NCBI GenBank assembly: GCA_905233935.1 | Contig: CAJOFU010000024.1 | Span: forward strand, 1 to 43,445 | Direction: 5' to 3' | Source of the DNA: Paludibacteraceae bacterium | GTDB taxonomy: Bacteria > Bacteroidota > Bacteroidia > Bacteroidales > Paludibacteraceae | Length of the DNA stretch: 43,445 nt | Shown here: in pieces, positions 1 through 7,516 of the stretch | Numbering within the stretch: the first letter of the stretch is position 1 | How the letters are laid out: the number at the start of each line of letters is the position of its first letter | Translations under genes and position numbers: made by a program | Notes under the pieces: generated by a model | Database searches by the model: none | Told to the model about the DNA's origin: nothing | Seen by the model: only the letters and a program-made list of their open reading frames with translations

Positions 1-203
1 CAGGAGCCAGCGAAGCGGTGTATTCGATATTGATGATGCAGCAAGGCTTCGTTGCCCCGAACATCAACCTCGAGCATGTCGATCCCGCTGCCGCTACGCT
101 ACGTATAGCCACGCAGACCGTTGATACACCTGTTCGCACCGTACTGAGCAACAGTTTCGGGTTTGGAGGAACGAATAGTGCGATAGTGCTGAGGAAAGTT
201 TGA
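1..203 (+). CDS. Beta-ketoacyl-ACP synthase (KAS I/II type), C-terminal end only
   Basis: This is the 3' end of a gene that begins before the window; the frame is open from base 3. It ends in a typical FabB/FabF tail: a stretch matching the region after the second active-site histidine (GASEAVYSILMM), a GFVAPNINLE-like segment, and the glycine-rich SNSFGFGGTNSAIVL motif that closes the thiolase fold. A GTG at 18 could be read as a start, but the conserved residues before it show it is internal. It lies directly upstream of the methyltransferase in the same orientation, so it is probably an elongating ketosynthase of the aryl-polyene-like cluster. The active-site cysteine and histidines lie outside the window, so activity cannot be judged. 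Confidence 0.9.
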   Translation, partial: GASEAVYSILMMQQGFVAPNINLEHVDPAAATLRIATQTVDTPVRTVLSNSFGFGGTNSAIVLRKV

Positions 204-205
204 GA

Positions 206-350
206 TGGTTTGAGATAGTTTGAAATGGTTTGAAATTGTTCAAACGCGCAGCGTCAAACGACATCAAACAACATCAAACAATGCACGCAGTGCTCAAACA
301 ACATCAAACAACATCAAACAATGCACGCAGTGCTCAAACAACATCAAACA
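206..350 (+). repeat. Intergenic tandem array of TTTGA / CATCAAACAA units
   Basis: The gap begins with degenerate 9-10-base units around GATGGTTTGA and then switches to the complementary sense, CATCAAACAA. The two halves could fold back on each other (GTTTGA against TCAAAC). Bases 261-300 and 301-340 are an exact 40-base tandem duplication, and the first 10 bases of the unit recur at 341-350. Each unit carries an ATG (281 and 321) in a different frame, because 40 is not a multiple of 3. Confidence 0.85.
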
Positions 351-371
351 ACTGAACATAGTTTGAAAGTT

Positions 372-1499
372 ATGCAATTATTCGAAAATATAAAGAAAGT
401 TTTTAGCCGTGAGCCGTATAATGCGCAACAGGCGCAGGAGATGGCGCACCTCTACTCGTGGGGAGCGGTGATCTTTCAGGTTTGCCGTCTGATGATCAAG
501 TACGGCATTCTTGCCCTGCTGCACGATCACCGCGAGGGATTGACGCAAGACGAGATAGCCCGTGCTACAGGACTGAGCGATTATGCCGCAAAGTGCCTCT
601 TGGAAGCATCGCTGACCACACACATCGTACTGATCAACCCCGATACGGACAAATACACCCTCGCCAAGACAGGCTGGTTTCTGCTACGCGATCAGATGAT
701 CCGTGCAGATATCGACTTCAACCACGACGTCAACTACGAAGGCTGGTTCCTCTTGGATCAAGCCCTCGAACAGGGCAAACCTGCCGGACTCAAACATTTT
801 GGTAACTGGCCTACGATCTACGAAGGCCTCAGCAGCCTGCCTGAACACGTGCAGAAGTCGTGGTTCGGATTTGACCACTACTACTCCGACCACTCCTTCG
901 ACGAGGCGCTGGATATTATAGACAAAAGACAAAAGACAAAAGACAAAAGCCCGCAACCCTTGCACCTCTTGGATGTCGGCGGTAATACGGGACGGTTTGC
1001 TATGCGTTGTGTGGAAGCGAACCCGAGCATTGAGGTGACGATCTGCGACCTGCCGCAACAGATAGGTCTGATGCAGCAAGCCACAGCCGGCAAACCCGGC
1101 GCAGAGCGCATCCACGGCGTGGGGATGAACATCCTCGACGAGGCTAACGCTTTCCCCACGGACAAACGTTATGATGTGATCTGGATGTCGCAGTTCCTGG
1201 ATTGCTTCAGCGAGGCACAGATCGTATCGATCCTTCGCCGAGCTGCGGCTATACTCGATGCCGACAACCGCATCTATATCATGGAGACCTTGTGGGATCG
1301 TCAGGACTACGTACCTGCCGCCATGAGTCTGACGATGACCAGCCTGTACTTCACCGCGCTGGCTAACGGCAACAGCAAGATGTACAACACTGACGATATA
1401 ACCCGCCTGATCCGTGAGGCAGGGCTGGAGATTGAAGCCATCCACGACCGCATCGGTAACGGTGGCCACTCGATTCTCGTCGTGCGACGAAAAATTTGA
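372..1499 (+). CDS. SAM-dependent O-methyltransferase (winged-helix dimerisation domain plus class I fold)
   Basis: The product is 375 residues from the ATG at 372. Residues 25-110 form a winged-helix dimerisation domain (including LTQDEIARATGLS) as in plant and bacterial family 2 O-methyltransferases. The SAM-binding motif I is DVGGNTG at 201-207, followed by an acidic motif (TICDLPQQ). A likely role is methylation of an aryl head group, as in flexirubin or aryl polyene pathways; the substrate is inference. I prefer 372 to the in-frame ATG at 321 because the latter lies inside the 40-base tandem repeat. A repeated GACAAAA array (921-948) inserts residues DKRQKTKDK at 184-192, just before the SAM domain. 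The stop codon itself lies in an AATTTGA array. Confidence 0.88.
   Translation: MQLFENIKKVFSREPYNAQQAQEMAHLYSWGAVIFQVCRLMIKYGILALLHDHREGLTQDEIARATGLSDYAAKCLLEASLTTHIVLINPDTDKYTLAKTGWFLLRDQMIRADIDFNHDVNYEGWFLLDQALEQGKPAGLKHFGNWPTIYEGLSSLPEHVQKSWFGFDHYYSDHSFDEALDIIDKRQKTKDKSPQPLHLLDVGGNTGRFAMRCVEANPSIEVTICDLPQQIGLMQQATAGKPGAERIHGVGMNILDEANAFPTDKRYDVIWMSQFLDCFSEAQIVSILRRAAAILDADNRIYIMETLWDRQDYVPAAMSLTMTSLYFTALANGNSKMYNTDDITRLIREAGLEIEAIHDRIGNGGHSILVVRRKI
921..948 (+). repeat. In-frame (GACAAAA)4 array in methyltransferase gene
   Basis: Four exact 7-base units, encoding the lysine-rich linker DKRQKTKDK between the two methyltransferase domains. Loss or gain of one unit would shift the frame. Confidence 0.85.
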
Positions 1500-1529
1500 A
1501 ATTTGAGATTTGAAATTTGAAATTTGAAG
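1493..1529 (+). repeat. AATTTGA heptamer array at gene end
   Basis: Roughly five degenerate 7-base units (ATTTGAA / ATTTGAG). The array begins in the last codons of the methyltransferase gene and supplies its TGA stop. Confidence 0.8.
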
Positions 1530-1539
1530 ATATTAGAAT

Positions 1540-1785
1540 ATGACCAAACAAGAAATTACAGAAAAAGTAAACGCCCTCCTTGTAGAGGAGTTTGAGATTG
1601 CCGAAGAGCTGCTTACGCCCGAGGCATCATTGAAAGAAGATCTGGAGATTGATTCGCTCGACTTCGTGGATATCGTGGTACTGATCGACCGCGAGTTCGG
1701 ATTCAAGCCGCAAGCAGCCGAGCTGAAGAACGTCAAGACCCTCGGTGCGTTTTACGACTACATCGAACAGTCGCTAACCCGCTAA
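1540..1785 (+). CDS. Acyl carrier protein 1
   Basis: This is an 81-residue acidic protein with the canonical phosphopantetheine site EIDSLDF; serine 39 is the attachment residue. It follows the four-helix pattern of acyl carrier proteins, with a variable first loop (EFEIAEELLTPEASL). It sits between the methyltransferase and acyltransferase genes and is probably one of two carriers holding the growing polyene (the second is at 4705). The last codons and the stop are made by the start of a CTAACCCG octamer array, so the C-terminal SLTR is partly repeat-derived. Which intermediates this carrier holds, as opposed to carrier 2, cannot be read from sequence. Confidence 0.95.
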   Translation: MTKQEITEKVNALLVEEFEIAEELLTPEASLKEDLEIDSLDFVDIVVLIDREFGFKPQAAELKNVKTLGAFYDYIEQSLTR

Positions 1786-1815
1786 TCCACTAACCCGCTA
1801 ACCCATTAACCCGAT
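1773..1815 (+). repeat. CTAACCCG octamer array at gene junction
   Basis: Five degenerate 8-base units (CTAACCCG, CTAATCCA, CTAACCCG, CTAACCCA, TTAACCCG). The array overlaps the end of the carrier protein gene, provides its TAA stop and fills the gap to the acyltransferase gene. Confidence 0.85.
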
Positions 1816-1816
1816 C

Positions 1817-2701
1817 ATGACACAGAACTGGCGAGGCACAACAGGCGGTACGCACGGGATGCAACATGCACTCGTGAGTCTGATCCGGCACACGGACATC
1901 CGTGTGCCGTACGCCTTGATGCACTTGTGGCTGATCTGGTATATTCTCGTCCGCAAACTGGAGCGCAACAGTTCGTACGCCTTTCATCGTCGTCGCGGGC
2001 GCTCGCGTTTGCAAGCCGCCTTCGATGTGTATCGCTCGTTCTATCATTTCGGCAAGGTGGTCATCGACCGGTTTGCGGTGTATGGCGGCTATCAGTTCGA
2101 TGTAGTGGTCGAGAACAAAGAGCGTTATTATGATAAGATGAGCAGTCCTGAGGGGCTGGTACTTCTGTTCTCGCACGTGGGTAACAGCGAGATGGCTGCA
2201 TACTCGATGGCTACGCCCGACAAACGGATGCACATCATCGCTTACGGTGGCGAGTCGCCGGTAGTGATGGCGGAACGGGCAAAAGTGCTGGCGAAGAACA
2301 ATGTGGACATGATTGTGGTTAATCCGGGTGACATGAGTCACATCTACGCCATCAACGAAGCTATCAGTCACGGCGACGTGCTGGCTGTAGCCGGTGACCG
2401 GCGCATGGGCGACAAGAGTCTGCCGTGCACGATCCTGAACGCCACTGCCCCGCTGCCAGCTGGAGTGTTCCAACTCTGCGTCACATTGCGCTGCCCGATC
2501 ATCCTGCCGTTCGTGTTCAAAGAACCGAACAACCGCTACCACATCTTCACCGAGGAGTTGCACATCAACACCTCGCTGCCCCGAGCTCAGCAAGCCGCCG
2601 ATCTTGCACAGCAGTTTGCTACGCGTCTCGAACAGATGGCAATAGCGCACCCCTATGAATGGTTTAACTTCTTTGATTTCTGGAATGAACGCCACGCATA
2701 A
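1817..2701 (+). CDS. LpxL/HtrB-like lysophospholipid acyltransferase
   Basis: The 294-residue product belongs to the LPLAT superfamily in its lipid A acyltransferase branch. The catalytic HX4E motif is HVGNSE with H120 and E125, and a second conserved block is VAGDRRMGD. A hydrophobic segment near residues 32-46 suggests inner-membrane association. Aryl polyene clusters usually encode such an enzyme, thought to attach the polyene or a fatty acid to a lipid anchor; that role is inferred from context. The gene overlaps the following dehydratase gene by about 17 bases if the latter starts at 2685, implying translational coupling. Confidence 0.88.
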   Translation: MTQNWRGTTGGTHGMQHALVSLIRHTDIRVPYALMHLWLIWYILVRKLERNSSYAFHRRRGRSRLQAAFDVYRSFYHFGKVVIDRFAVYGGYQFDVVVENKERYYDKMSSPEGLVLLFSHVGNSEMAAYSMATPDKRMHIIAYGGESPVVMAERAKVLAKNNVDMIVVNPGDMSHIYAINEAISHGDVLAVAGDRRMGDKSLPCTILNATAPLPAGVFQLCVTLRCPIILPFVFKEPNNRYHIFTEELHINTSLPRAQQAADLAQQFATRLEQMAIAHPYEWFNFFDFWNERHA

Positions 2702-3101
2702 TATAGCTGAATGGATTCCCCAGCGTCCGCCGTTCGTGTTCATCGACACGATCGTGGATGTGAGCGAGGAGCATGCGCTGACGCAGTTCACTATCCCTGC
2801 GGACTGTGTGTTGGTCAGCGAGGGCTGTTTGAGCCTTGCGGGGCTGATGGAACACGCAGCACAGACCTGCGCGGCACGAGCCGGGTGGGTACAACGTCAA
2901 CAAGGGCAACAGGTGAAGATCGGCTACATTGGCGCCGTCAAACAAATGCAAACGACACGTCTGCCCCACGTAGGCGAAACGCTCACCACCGAGGCGCGGG
3001 TCATCCAGCAGGTGCTGAACATCTCCCTCGTGGACTGCATCACCCGTGTAGGCGACGAACTGATTGCCACTACCACCCTCAAACTCGCCACGATTGACTG
3101 A
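2685..3101 (+). CDS. Hotdog-fold 3-hydroxyacyl-ACP dehydratase (ApeP-like)
   Basis: The protein is 138 residues from the ATG at 2685. It carries a FabZ/FabA-style beginning (IPQRPPFVFID, compare LPHRYPFLLVD) and a central-helix segment LMEHAAQTCAA at the position of the catalytic acidic residue. It is probably one of the dehydratases creating the conjugated double bonds of the polyene; the second is at 7517. An in-frame ATG at 2655 would add ten residues but lies deeper inside the acyltransferase gene, and the conserved domain starts only after 2685, so the shorter form is preferred. A GGTAAAT array follows the stop. Confidence 0.82.
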   Translation: MNATHNIAEWIPQRPPFVFIDTIVDVSEEHALTQFTIPADCVLVSEGCLSLAGLMEHAAQTCAARAGWVQRQQGQQVKIGYIGAVKQMQTTRLPHVGETLTTEARVIQQVLNISLVDCITRVGDELIATTTLKLATID

Positions 3102-3104
3102 AAA

Positions 3105-3141
3105 AATGGTAAATGGTAAATGACCAAATGGTAAATGTATA
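3105..3141 (+). repeat. GGTAAAT heptamer array
   Basis: Degenerate units of GGTAAAT with GACCAAAT and GTATAAAT variants fill the whole gap between the dehydratase and ketosynthase genes. The last unit abuts the ATG at 3143. Confidence 0.8.
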
Positions 3142-3142
3142 A

Positions 3143-4129
3143 ATGGTTTCCTGTATCGGACATAGTATCATCTCTCCCTTAGGCGTAGGCTCTGCAGCGA
3201 ATGTAGAGGCTGTTCGTGCCGGACGTAGTGGCCTCAGCGTGCACACCAACCGCTTTGCGGATGTTGAGCCGTTCTGCGCATCGCTGTTCGATACACCGCA
3301 AGAGTTTGTGCCGCTCTGCATCCGTTGCGTCGAAGACGCACTCAACGATGCCAAGATTGCGGCGGATGCATCGACCATTTTCATCCTCTCCACCACCAAA
3401 GGTGACAATCTTGATCTGCTCACACCGGCACAAACCATCGCACGGCATTTTGGCAATCCCAACCCGCCTATTGTGGTGAGCAATGCCTGCACATCGGGTG
3501 TTTGTGCGCAGATCACAACCAAGCGACTGCTCGATGCCGGATTATACCAACACGCCATAGTCATCGGCTGCGACATCCAGACGCGGTTTATCGTTAGCGG
3601 TTTTCAGTCGTTCAAGGCACTATCGCCTGAACCCTGTTTGCCCTTCAGTCCCGACCGCAAAGGACTGAACCTCGGCGAAGCGGCTGCGACGATTGTTTAT
3701 AGCAGTCAGAAATCAGAGATCAGAGATCAGATGTCAGATGTCAGATATCAGCCGACATGGATTTTAGAAGCCGGAGCGATTCACAACGATGCCAACCACC
3801 TGTCAGCACCCAGCCGCACAGGCGAAGGTGCGTACCGTTGTCTGATGGATGTGCTGGAAGGCGTCACGCCTGCGGATATTGACCTGATCGGTGTACACGG
3901 TACAGGTACGCTCTATAACGATGACATGGAAACCATTGCCATTGAGCGCGCCGGACTGCAAGACGTAGAGAAAAGCATCCTCAAACCCTTCTACGGTCAT
4001 ACGATGGGCGCAGCAGGTGTGCTGGAAACAATCATCGGAATAGAGATGCTTGGCAAAGGTACATTCATCAAGATGCTTTCAGGCTTTGGTGGAGTAAACG
4101 CTGCAATTAGGATGAGATTAAGGAGTTAA
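3143..4129 (+). CDS. Beta-ketoacyl-ACP synthase, short form, catalytic triad intact
   Basis: This 328-residue KAS I/II-type enzyme is shorter than the usual ~400 but keeps the triad: C116 in SNACTSGVC, H252 in GVHGTGTLYND and H286 in FYGHTMGAAG. It is a candidate chain-extending ketosynthase; by analogy with aryl polyene systems it may pair with a second KS as a heterodimer (inference). Residues 187-203 (SQKSEIRDQMSDVRYQ) are encoded by an ATCAGAG-type repeat and replace an ordinary loop between the GLNLGEAAA motif and the next strand. The stop lies in a short TTAAGGAG repeat that also forms the ribosome-binding region and GTG start of the next gene. Confidence 0.9.
   Translation: MVSCIGHSIISPLGVGSAANVEAVRAGRSGLSVHTNRFADVEPFCASLFDTPQEFVPLCIRCVEDALNDAKIAADASTIFILSTTKGDNLDLLTPAQTIARHFGNPNPPIVVSNACTSGVCAQITTKRLLDAGLYQHAIVIGCDIQTRFIVSGFQSFKALSPEPCLPFSPDRKGLNLGEAAATIVYSSQKSEIRDQMSDVRYQPTWILEAGAIHNDANHLSAPSRTGEGAYRCLMDVLEGVTPADIDLIGVHGTGTLYNDDMETIAIERAGLQDVEKSILKPFYGHTMGAAGVLETIIGIEMLGKGTFIKMLSGFGGVNAAIRMRLRS
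3705..3751 (+). repeat. In-frame (A)TCAGAG/TCAGATG array in ketosynthase gene
   Basis: About six degenerate 7-base units read through in frame as SEIRDQ/SDVRYQ-type peptide, in a surface loop of the ketosynthase. The same family recurs at 4336, 5225, 5405 and 13561. Confidence 0.85.
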
Positions 4130-4132
4130 GGA

Positions 4133-4717
4133 GTGAAAGAGTTGAAGATTGCACACGAAATAGAGATCACCACCACCTCGGTGCTGCTGGACGGCAAAGC
4201 CATAGCAGTGGAGCAGACGGGCGAAAAGATGCTCGTCGAACTCTACCGTTGTTATGTCGGTGACTACCCGAAGTTCTTTAAGATGGACACCCTCAGCCGC
4301 CTTGGTTTCATTGCCGCAGAATTGCTGATAAAGATGTCAGAATTCAGAAATCAGAAGTCAGAGATCAGAGATCAGCAGCCGGTAGATGCTGTGATCTTGG
4401 CGAATAGAAGCGCAAGCATCAAGAACGATACCGATTACCTCGCAACCATCACCGACGGCAACTATTATCCCTCGCCCGCGCTGTTCGTCTATACACTGCC
4501 GAACATCGTTACAGGCGAGATTGCCATCCGTCATCACATACAGGGCGAAACAGCGTTCTACATCCTCAACTCGCCCGACGAACTGAAGCCGATCATCGCT
4601 TCAACACTAAACGCTAATCCGCTAACCCACTCACCGCTAACCGCTCTTGTAGGCTGGTGCGAGTGCAACGAACCCAATATGTTTTACGCAAAAATGCAAC
4701 TGATATGGAACAATTAA
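4133..4717 (+). CDS. Ketosynthase-like protein lacking the active-site cysteine
   Basis: The 194-residue product resembles the N-terminal half of a KAS fold: SRLGFIAAELL, then VILANRSASI, then PSPALFVYTLPNIVTGEIAI. Where a working enzyme has the nucleophilic cysteine elbow, this one reads HIQGETAFYIL and has no cysteine. It also lacks the histidine-containing C-terminal half. It is probably a non-catalytic partner, comparable in idea to chain-length factors, though it could be a structural remnant. It starts with GTG at 4133, three bases after the previous stop and behind a GGAG. Two repeat arrays are read in frame: MSEFRNQKSEIRDQQ near residue 68 and NANPLTHSPLT near residue 160. Confidence 0.75.
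   Translation: MKELKIAHEIEITTTSVLLDGKAIAVEQTGEKMLVELYRCYVGDYPKFFKMDTLSRLGFIAAELLIKMSEFRNQKSEIRDQQPVDAVILANRSASIKNDTDYLATITDGNYYPSPALFVYTLPNIVTGEIAIRHHIQGETAFYILNSPDELKPIIASTLNANPLTHSPLTALVGWCECNEPNMFYAKMQLIWNN
4336..4375 (+). repeat. In-frame TCAGAAT/ATCAGAG array
   Basis: Six degenerate 7-base units inside the cysteine-less ketosynthase-like gene. They are translated as SEFRNQKSEIRDQ between the first helix and the ILANRS strand. Confidence 0.85.
4612..4644 (+). repeat. In-frame CTAACC octamer array
   Basis: Four degenerate 8-base units (CTAATCCG, CTAACCCA, CTCACCG, CTAACCG), translated as NPLTHSPLT near the C-terminus of the cysteine-less ketosynthase-like protein. Confidence 0.8.
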
Positions 4718-4962
4718 TCGAACAACTTAAAGCACAAATCATCGAAGCGCTCAACTTCGAAGACATGACTCCAACCGACATCGAGACCGATGCACCATTG
4801 TTTGGTGAGGGTCTGGGTCTGGATTCGATTGACGCGCTGGAACTCATTATGCTTATGGACCGCGAGTACGGCATCAAACTTTCCGATCCGAAGGAAGGCA
4901 AAGCGATCTTCCGCTCGGTACGCACCATGGCTGAGTTCATCCAAGCCAACCGCAAAAAGTAA
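4705..4962 (+). CDS. Acyl carrier protein 2
   Basis: This is an 85-residue acidic carrier with the phosphopantetheine motif GLDSIDALEL; serine 41 is the attachment site. The start chosen is the ATG at 4705, which gives the normal carrier length and overlaps the previous gene by 13 bases; an earlier in-frame start at 4657 would only add non-conserved sequence. The EGLGLDSID and MDREYGIKL segments resemble carriers from aryl polyene and resorcinol clusters more than primary-metabolism AcpP. The next gene, a ketosynthase fusion, begins only two bases after the stop, so carrier and synthase are probably made together. Confidence 0.94.
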   Translation: MEQLIEQLKAQIIEALNFEDMTPTDIETDAPLFGEGLGLDSIDALELIMLMDREYGIKLSDPKEGKAIFRSVRTMAEFIQANRKK

Positions 4963-4964
4963 CT

Positions 4965-6725
4965 ATGCGCATAGCCATTACAGGTATAGGAGCTATCAGT
5001 GCTATCGGACGTAACTGCGCCGAGACGCTGCAATCATTGCTCGACGAACGGTCGGGCATCGGCGTTATGCGCCTACTCGGCAGCGTACACACCGACCTGC
5101 CTGTAGGGGAAGTGCCGCTGACTGATGCCGAACTCAAGCAAATGGCAGGTGTAGCCGACAGCGAACCAATGCCCCGCACTTCACTGTTAGGTATCATCGC
5201 TGCCCGCGAAGCATTGCAGCAAGCGGTCAGAGATCAGAAATCAGATGTAAGCCAACAGCCGATAGCATTTATCAGTGGTACAACTGTCGGCGGGATGGAT
5301 CTGACTGAGCAACATTGGCAGGATTACGCCGAGGGCAAAGCCACGGAAAACATCCGTCTGCACGAAGCCGGCGAATCGACCAACACCATTGCGCGACACT
5401 TAGAAGTCAGAATTCAGGATTCAGAATTCAGATTTGTCGCCACGCCTTCTACTGCGTGCTCGTCGGCATTGAATGCCATTATGCTTGGCGCGAATATGCT
5501 GCGTACAGGTCAAGTCAAAGCAGCCCTTGTAGGTGGTGCAGAGAGCCTGAGTAAGTTCCACTTGAACGGGTTCAATACGTTGATGATCCTCGACCACGAG
5601 CCGTGTCGTCCGTTTGATGCCGACCGCCACGGTCTGAACCTCGGCGAGGGAGCAGGGTACCTGTTCATCGAGCCGGAAGCTGAGGCTATAGCCCGCGGCG
5701 CAACGATCCTCGGATATATAGGCGGTTATGCGAACACCTGTGACGCATACCATCAGACCGCTTCGTCCGAGAACGGCGAGGGAGCACTGCTTGCCATGAG
5801 CGGCGCACTCCGCATGGCAGGACTGCAACCTTCGGACATCGACTATGTCAACGCCCACGGAACAGCTACGCCGAACAATGACCTGAGCGAGTCCGCAGCA
5901 CTGATGCGGCTGTTTGGCGAGAATATGCCTGCCGTGAGCAGCACCAAAGCGTTTACCGGTCATACGACCTCTGCCAGCGGAGGTCTGGAAGCTGCGATCT
6001 GTGTGCTCGCTATGCAAAACGGGTGTATCCCCGCTAACCTCAATTGGGCGAACACCGCCGAGGGGCTAATCACGCCTGTCACCCACACCGAGTACAAGCC
6101 TCTGCGGCATATTCTGTGCAATGCGTTCGGTTTTGGCGGCAACGAGTCATCGCTGATCATCAGCCGCGAAGGCATCGACCTGAGCGAAGCGCCTCTTATC
6201 GATATATCGATATGTCGAAGTATCGAAATATCGAATGACATCGATGTTTCAGCCTACGTTAGTGGCGCCGAGGCTCGTCGCATGACGCCTCAGATGCGTC
6301 AGATAGTGGCAGCTGCACGCCGTGCGATGGCAGAGAGCGGCATTACTGCTCCCGACGCTATCGTTTGCGCCACACAATGGGGATGTATGTTGCAGTCGAT
6401 GCGGTTCTTGCAAGACATGATCGACTCTGACGAACAGCAACTCAAACCCACGCCGTTCATACAGTCCACGCATAACACCATCGCCTCGCTCATAGCTATC
6501 CTTACCGGCAACCACGGCTACAACGCGACGTACTCACAAAGCAAGCAGTCGCTCGATTGCGCCTTGACGGATATCCAAACGCAGATGAGCCTCGGCTTGA
6601 TCCAGACCGCTATGGTCATCGAGTTCGACGAACAGGTTGACGCGTGGGACGCAGTGCTGCAACACATAGGCGATAGCACGCAGGACATAGCCCGAGTATC
6701 TATTTATACGAACAATAAACAATGA
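4965..6725 (+). CDS. Ketosynthase fused to a C-terminal ketosynthase-like (Ketoacyl-synt_2 type) domain
   Basis: The product is 586 residues. Residues 1-400 are a complete KAS II-like enzyme with C165 (STACSSALN), H298 (NAHGTATPNND), H333 (FTGHTTSASG) and the closing AFGFGGNES motif. Residues about 413-586 match the short ketosynthase-like domain found as a separate protein in many aryl polyene clusters (ARRMTPQMRQIV, then PDAIVCATQWG, then FIQSTHNTIASLIA) and have no catalytic cysteine. The linker (residues 411-428) is encoded by a TATCGA-type repeat. Two further repeats lie in frame at residues 88-95 and 148-155. The fusion suggests the catalytic and accessory units work as a pair. The stop overlaps the next ATG (ATGA). 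Confidence 0.9.
   Translation: MRIAITGIGAISAIGRNCAETLQSLLDERSGIGVMRLLGSVHTDLPVGEVPLTDAELKQMAGVADSEPMPRTSLLGIIAAREALQQAVRDQKSDVSQQPIAFISGTTVGGMDLTEQHWQDYAEGKATENIRLHEAGESTNTIARHLEVRIQDSEFRFVATPSTACSSALNAIMLGANMLRTGQVKAALVGGAESLSKFHLNGFNTLMILDHEPCRPFDADRHGLNLGEGAGYLFIEPEAEAIARGATILGYIGGYANTCDAYHQTASSENGEGALLAMSGALRMAGLQPSDIDYVNAHGTATPNNDLSESAALMRLFGENMPAVSSTKAFTGHTTSASGGLEAAICVLAMQNGCIPANLNWANTAEGLITPVTHTEYKPLRHILCNAFGFGGNESSLIISREGIDLSEAPLIDISICRSIEISNDIDVSAYVSGAEARRMTPQMRQIVAAARRAMAESGITAPDAIVCATQWGCMLQSMRFLQDMIDSDEQQLKPTPFIQSTHNTIASLIAILTGNHGYNATYSQSKQSLDCALTDIQTQMSLGLIQTAMVIEFDEQVDAWDAVLQHIGDSTQDIARVSIYTNNKQ
5225..5249 (+). repeat. In-frame ATCAGAG array (ketosynthase fusion)
   Basis: Three to four degenerate 7-base units, translated as VRDQKSDV in a loop of the KS domain. 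Confidence 0.75.
5405..5433 (+). repeat. In-frame TCAGAAT array (ketosynthase fusion)
   Basis: Four degenerate 7-base units, translated as VRIQDSEFR, immediately before the strand leading to the active-site cysteine. Confidence 0.78.
6198..6246 (+). repeat. In-frame TATCGA array forming an interdomain linker
   Basis: Degenerate units of TATCGATA / TATCGAAA encode the isoleucine/serine-rich linker between the KS domain and the C-terminal ketosynthase-like domain. Confidence 0.8.
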
Positions 6726-7072
6726 AACTGATTCTGTTAGCCCTCATCCAAAGTCTACTGCTCTGCGCAGGGCAGATGTTCATGAAGCTCGCGCTCAAAG
6801 CGATGGGAGTTGTGTCGTGGTCGTGGGCATTTGTTCTCAGCCAACTGACGAACTGGTGGTGGCTGGCTTGCGGCGTATCGTTCACGGCTGCCGGACTGTT
6901 GTGGATGTACATCCTCAAGCACTGGTCATTCTCGCAGGCGTACCCGCTCAGCAGTCTGGCGTATGTGTTCGGAATGATTGCCGCCATGCTCGTCTTCCAC
7001 GAACATATAGCATGGACGCAGTGGCTGGGAATACTCTTCATCATGGCAGGGTGCTATCTTGTGGTGAATTAA
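6722..7072 (+). CDS. Small four-helix transporter of the DMT/SMR superfamily
   Basis: This 116-residue hydrophobic protein has four predicted membrane helices (about 2-22, 34-58, 68-90 and 97-115). The layout, with AYPLSSLAYVFGMIAAMLVFHE in the third helix region, is typical of SMR/EamA half-size transporters such as the ArnE/ArnF undecaprenyl-phosphate flippases. Such proteins work as dimers in the inner membrane. In this cluster it could flip a lipid-linked intermediate or export a small precursor; neither is shown directly. Its ATG overlaps the stop of the ketosynthase fusion by four bases, so it is part of the operon. Confidence 0.85.
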   Translation: MKLILLALIQSLLLCAGQMFMKLALKAMGVVSWSWAFVLSQLTNWWWLACGVSFTAAGLLWMYILKHWSFSQAYPLSSLAYVFGMIAAMLVFHEHIAWTQWLGILFIMAGCYLVVN

Positions 7073-7100
7073 AAATGCAAAATTAAAAATTAATAATTAA

Positions 7101-7511
7101 GTGAAGATTTTAGGGCTCATACTGACCGTTATAGTATCGCTTCAGGCGGACTTCGTGCAGACGAAGACCTCCGCCATGCTCACTGAGCCGCAGGTTTCTA
7201 CCGGTCACATGACGTACCGTGCGCCGGATTATATGCAGTGGGCATATATCTCACCCCAACAACTCGTTTGGGAGATTGATGGCGAACAGAGCAACGTCAA
7301 TCCGCAGATTCAGAAACTGCTTCGAATGATCATGTCCTCTGTGGCAGGCAACAGCGCCGATGATCCAAAGTTACAAAAGGAGAGCAAACGCCTCTTCCGT
7401 GAGGTGAACATCACCATGGACGCATCCGGGCAGGTTGCCCGACACGTCGAACTCATCGAGAAGAACGGAGATACAACAACCATCGAATTTACCAATGTCG
7501 TTACCGAATAA
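7101..7511 (+). CDS. LolA-like outer membrane lipoprotein carrier protein
   Basis: The 136-residue protein starts with GTG at 7101 and has a short hydrophobic signal-like N-terminus. The body matches the LolA fold: LQADFVQTKTSAML, then a GHMTYRAPDYMQW strand pair, then a TTIEFTNVV end. LolA homologues are a recurrent component of aryl polyene clusters, where they are thought to carry the lipidated product through the periplasm. The gene sits between the small transporter and a dehydratase. It is shorter than classical LolA (~180 residues after processing), and the N-terminal signal is brief, so secretion is likely but not certain. A short A/T repeat precedes the start. Confidence 0.82.
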   Translation: MKILGLILTVIVSLQADFVQTKTSAMLTEPQVSTGHMTYRAPDYMQWAYISPQQLVWEIDGEQSNVNPQIQKLLRMIMSSVAGNSADDPKLQKESKRLFREVNITMDASGQVARHVELIEKNGDTTTIEFTNVVTE

Positions 7512-7516
7512 ACGAA

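Noticed and set aside
261..350. Possible CRISPR-like repeats
   Set aside because: The units are directly adjacent, with no unique spacers, and no cas genes are in the window.
684..1469. Long antisense open frame opposite the methyltransferase gene
   Set aside because: It mirrors the codon pattern of a gene with clear domains, has no recognisable domain and lacks its own promoter.
1773..1815. Telomere-like CTAACCC repeats as a chromosome or plasmid end
   Set aside because: The units are 8 bases, degenerate, and recur in frame inside genes, so a telomere role is not supported.
1790..2791. 333-codon antisense frame opposite the acyltransferase gene
   Set aside because: Composition (His, Arg, Val rich) is what the reverse complement of a GC-rich gene gives; the sense strand encodes a clear LPLAT enzyme.
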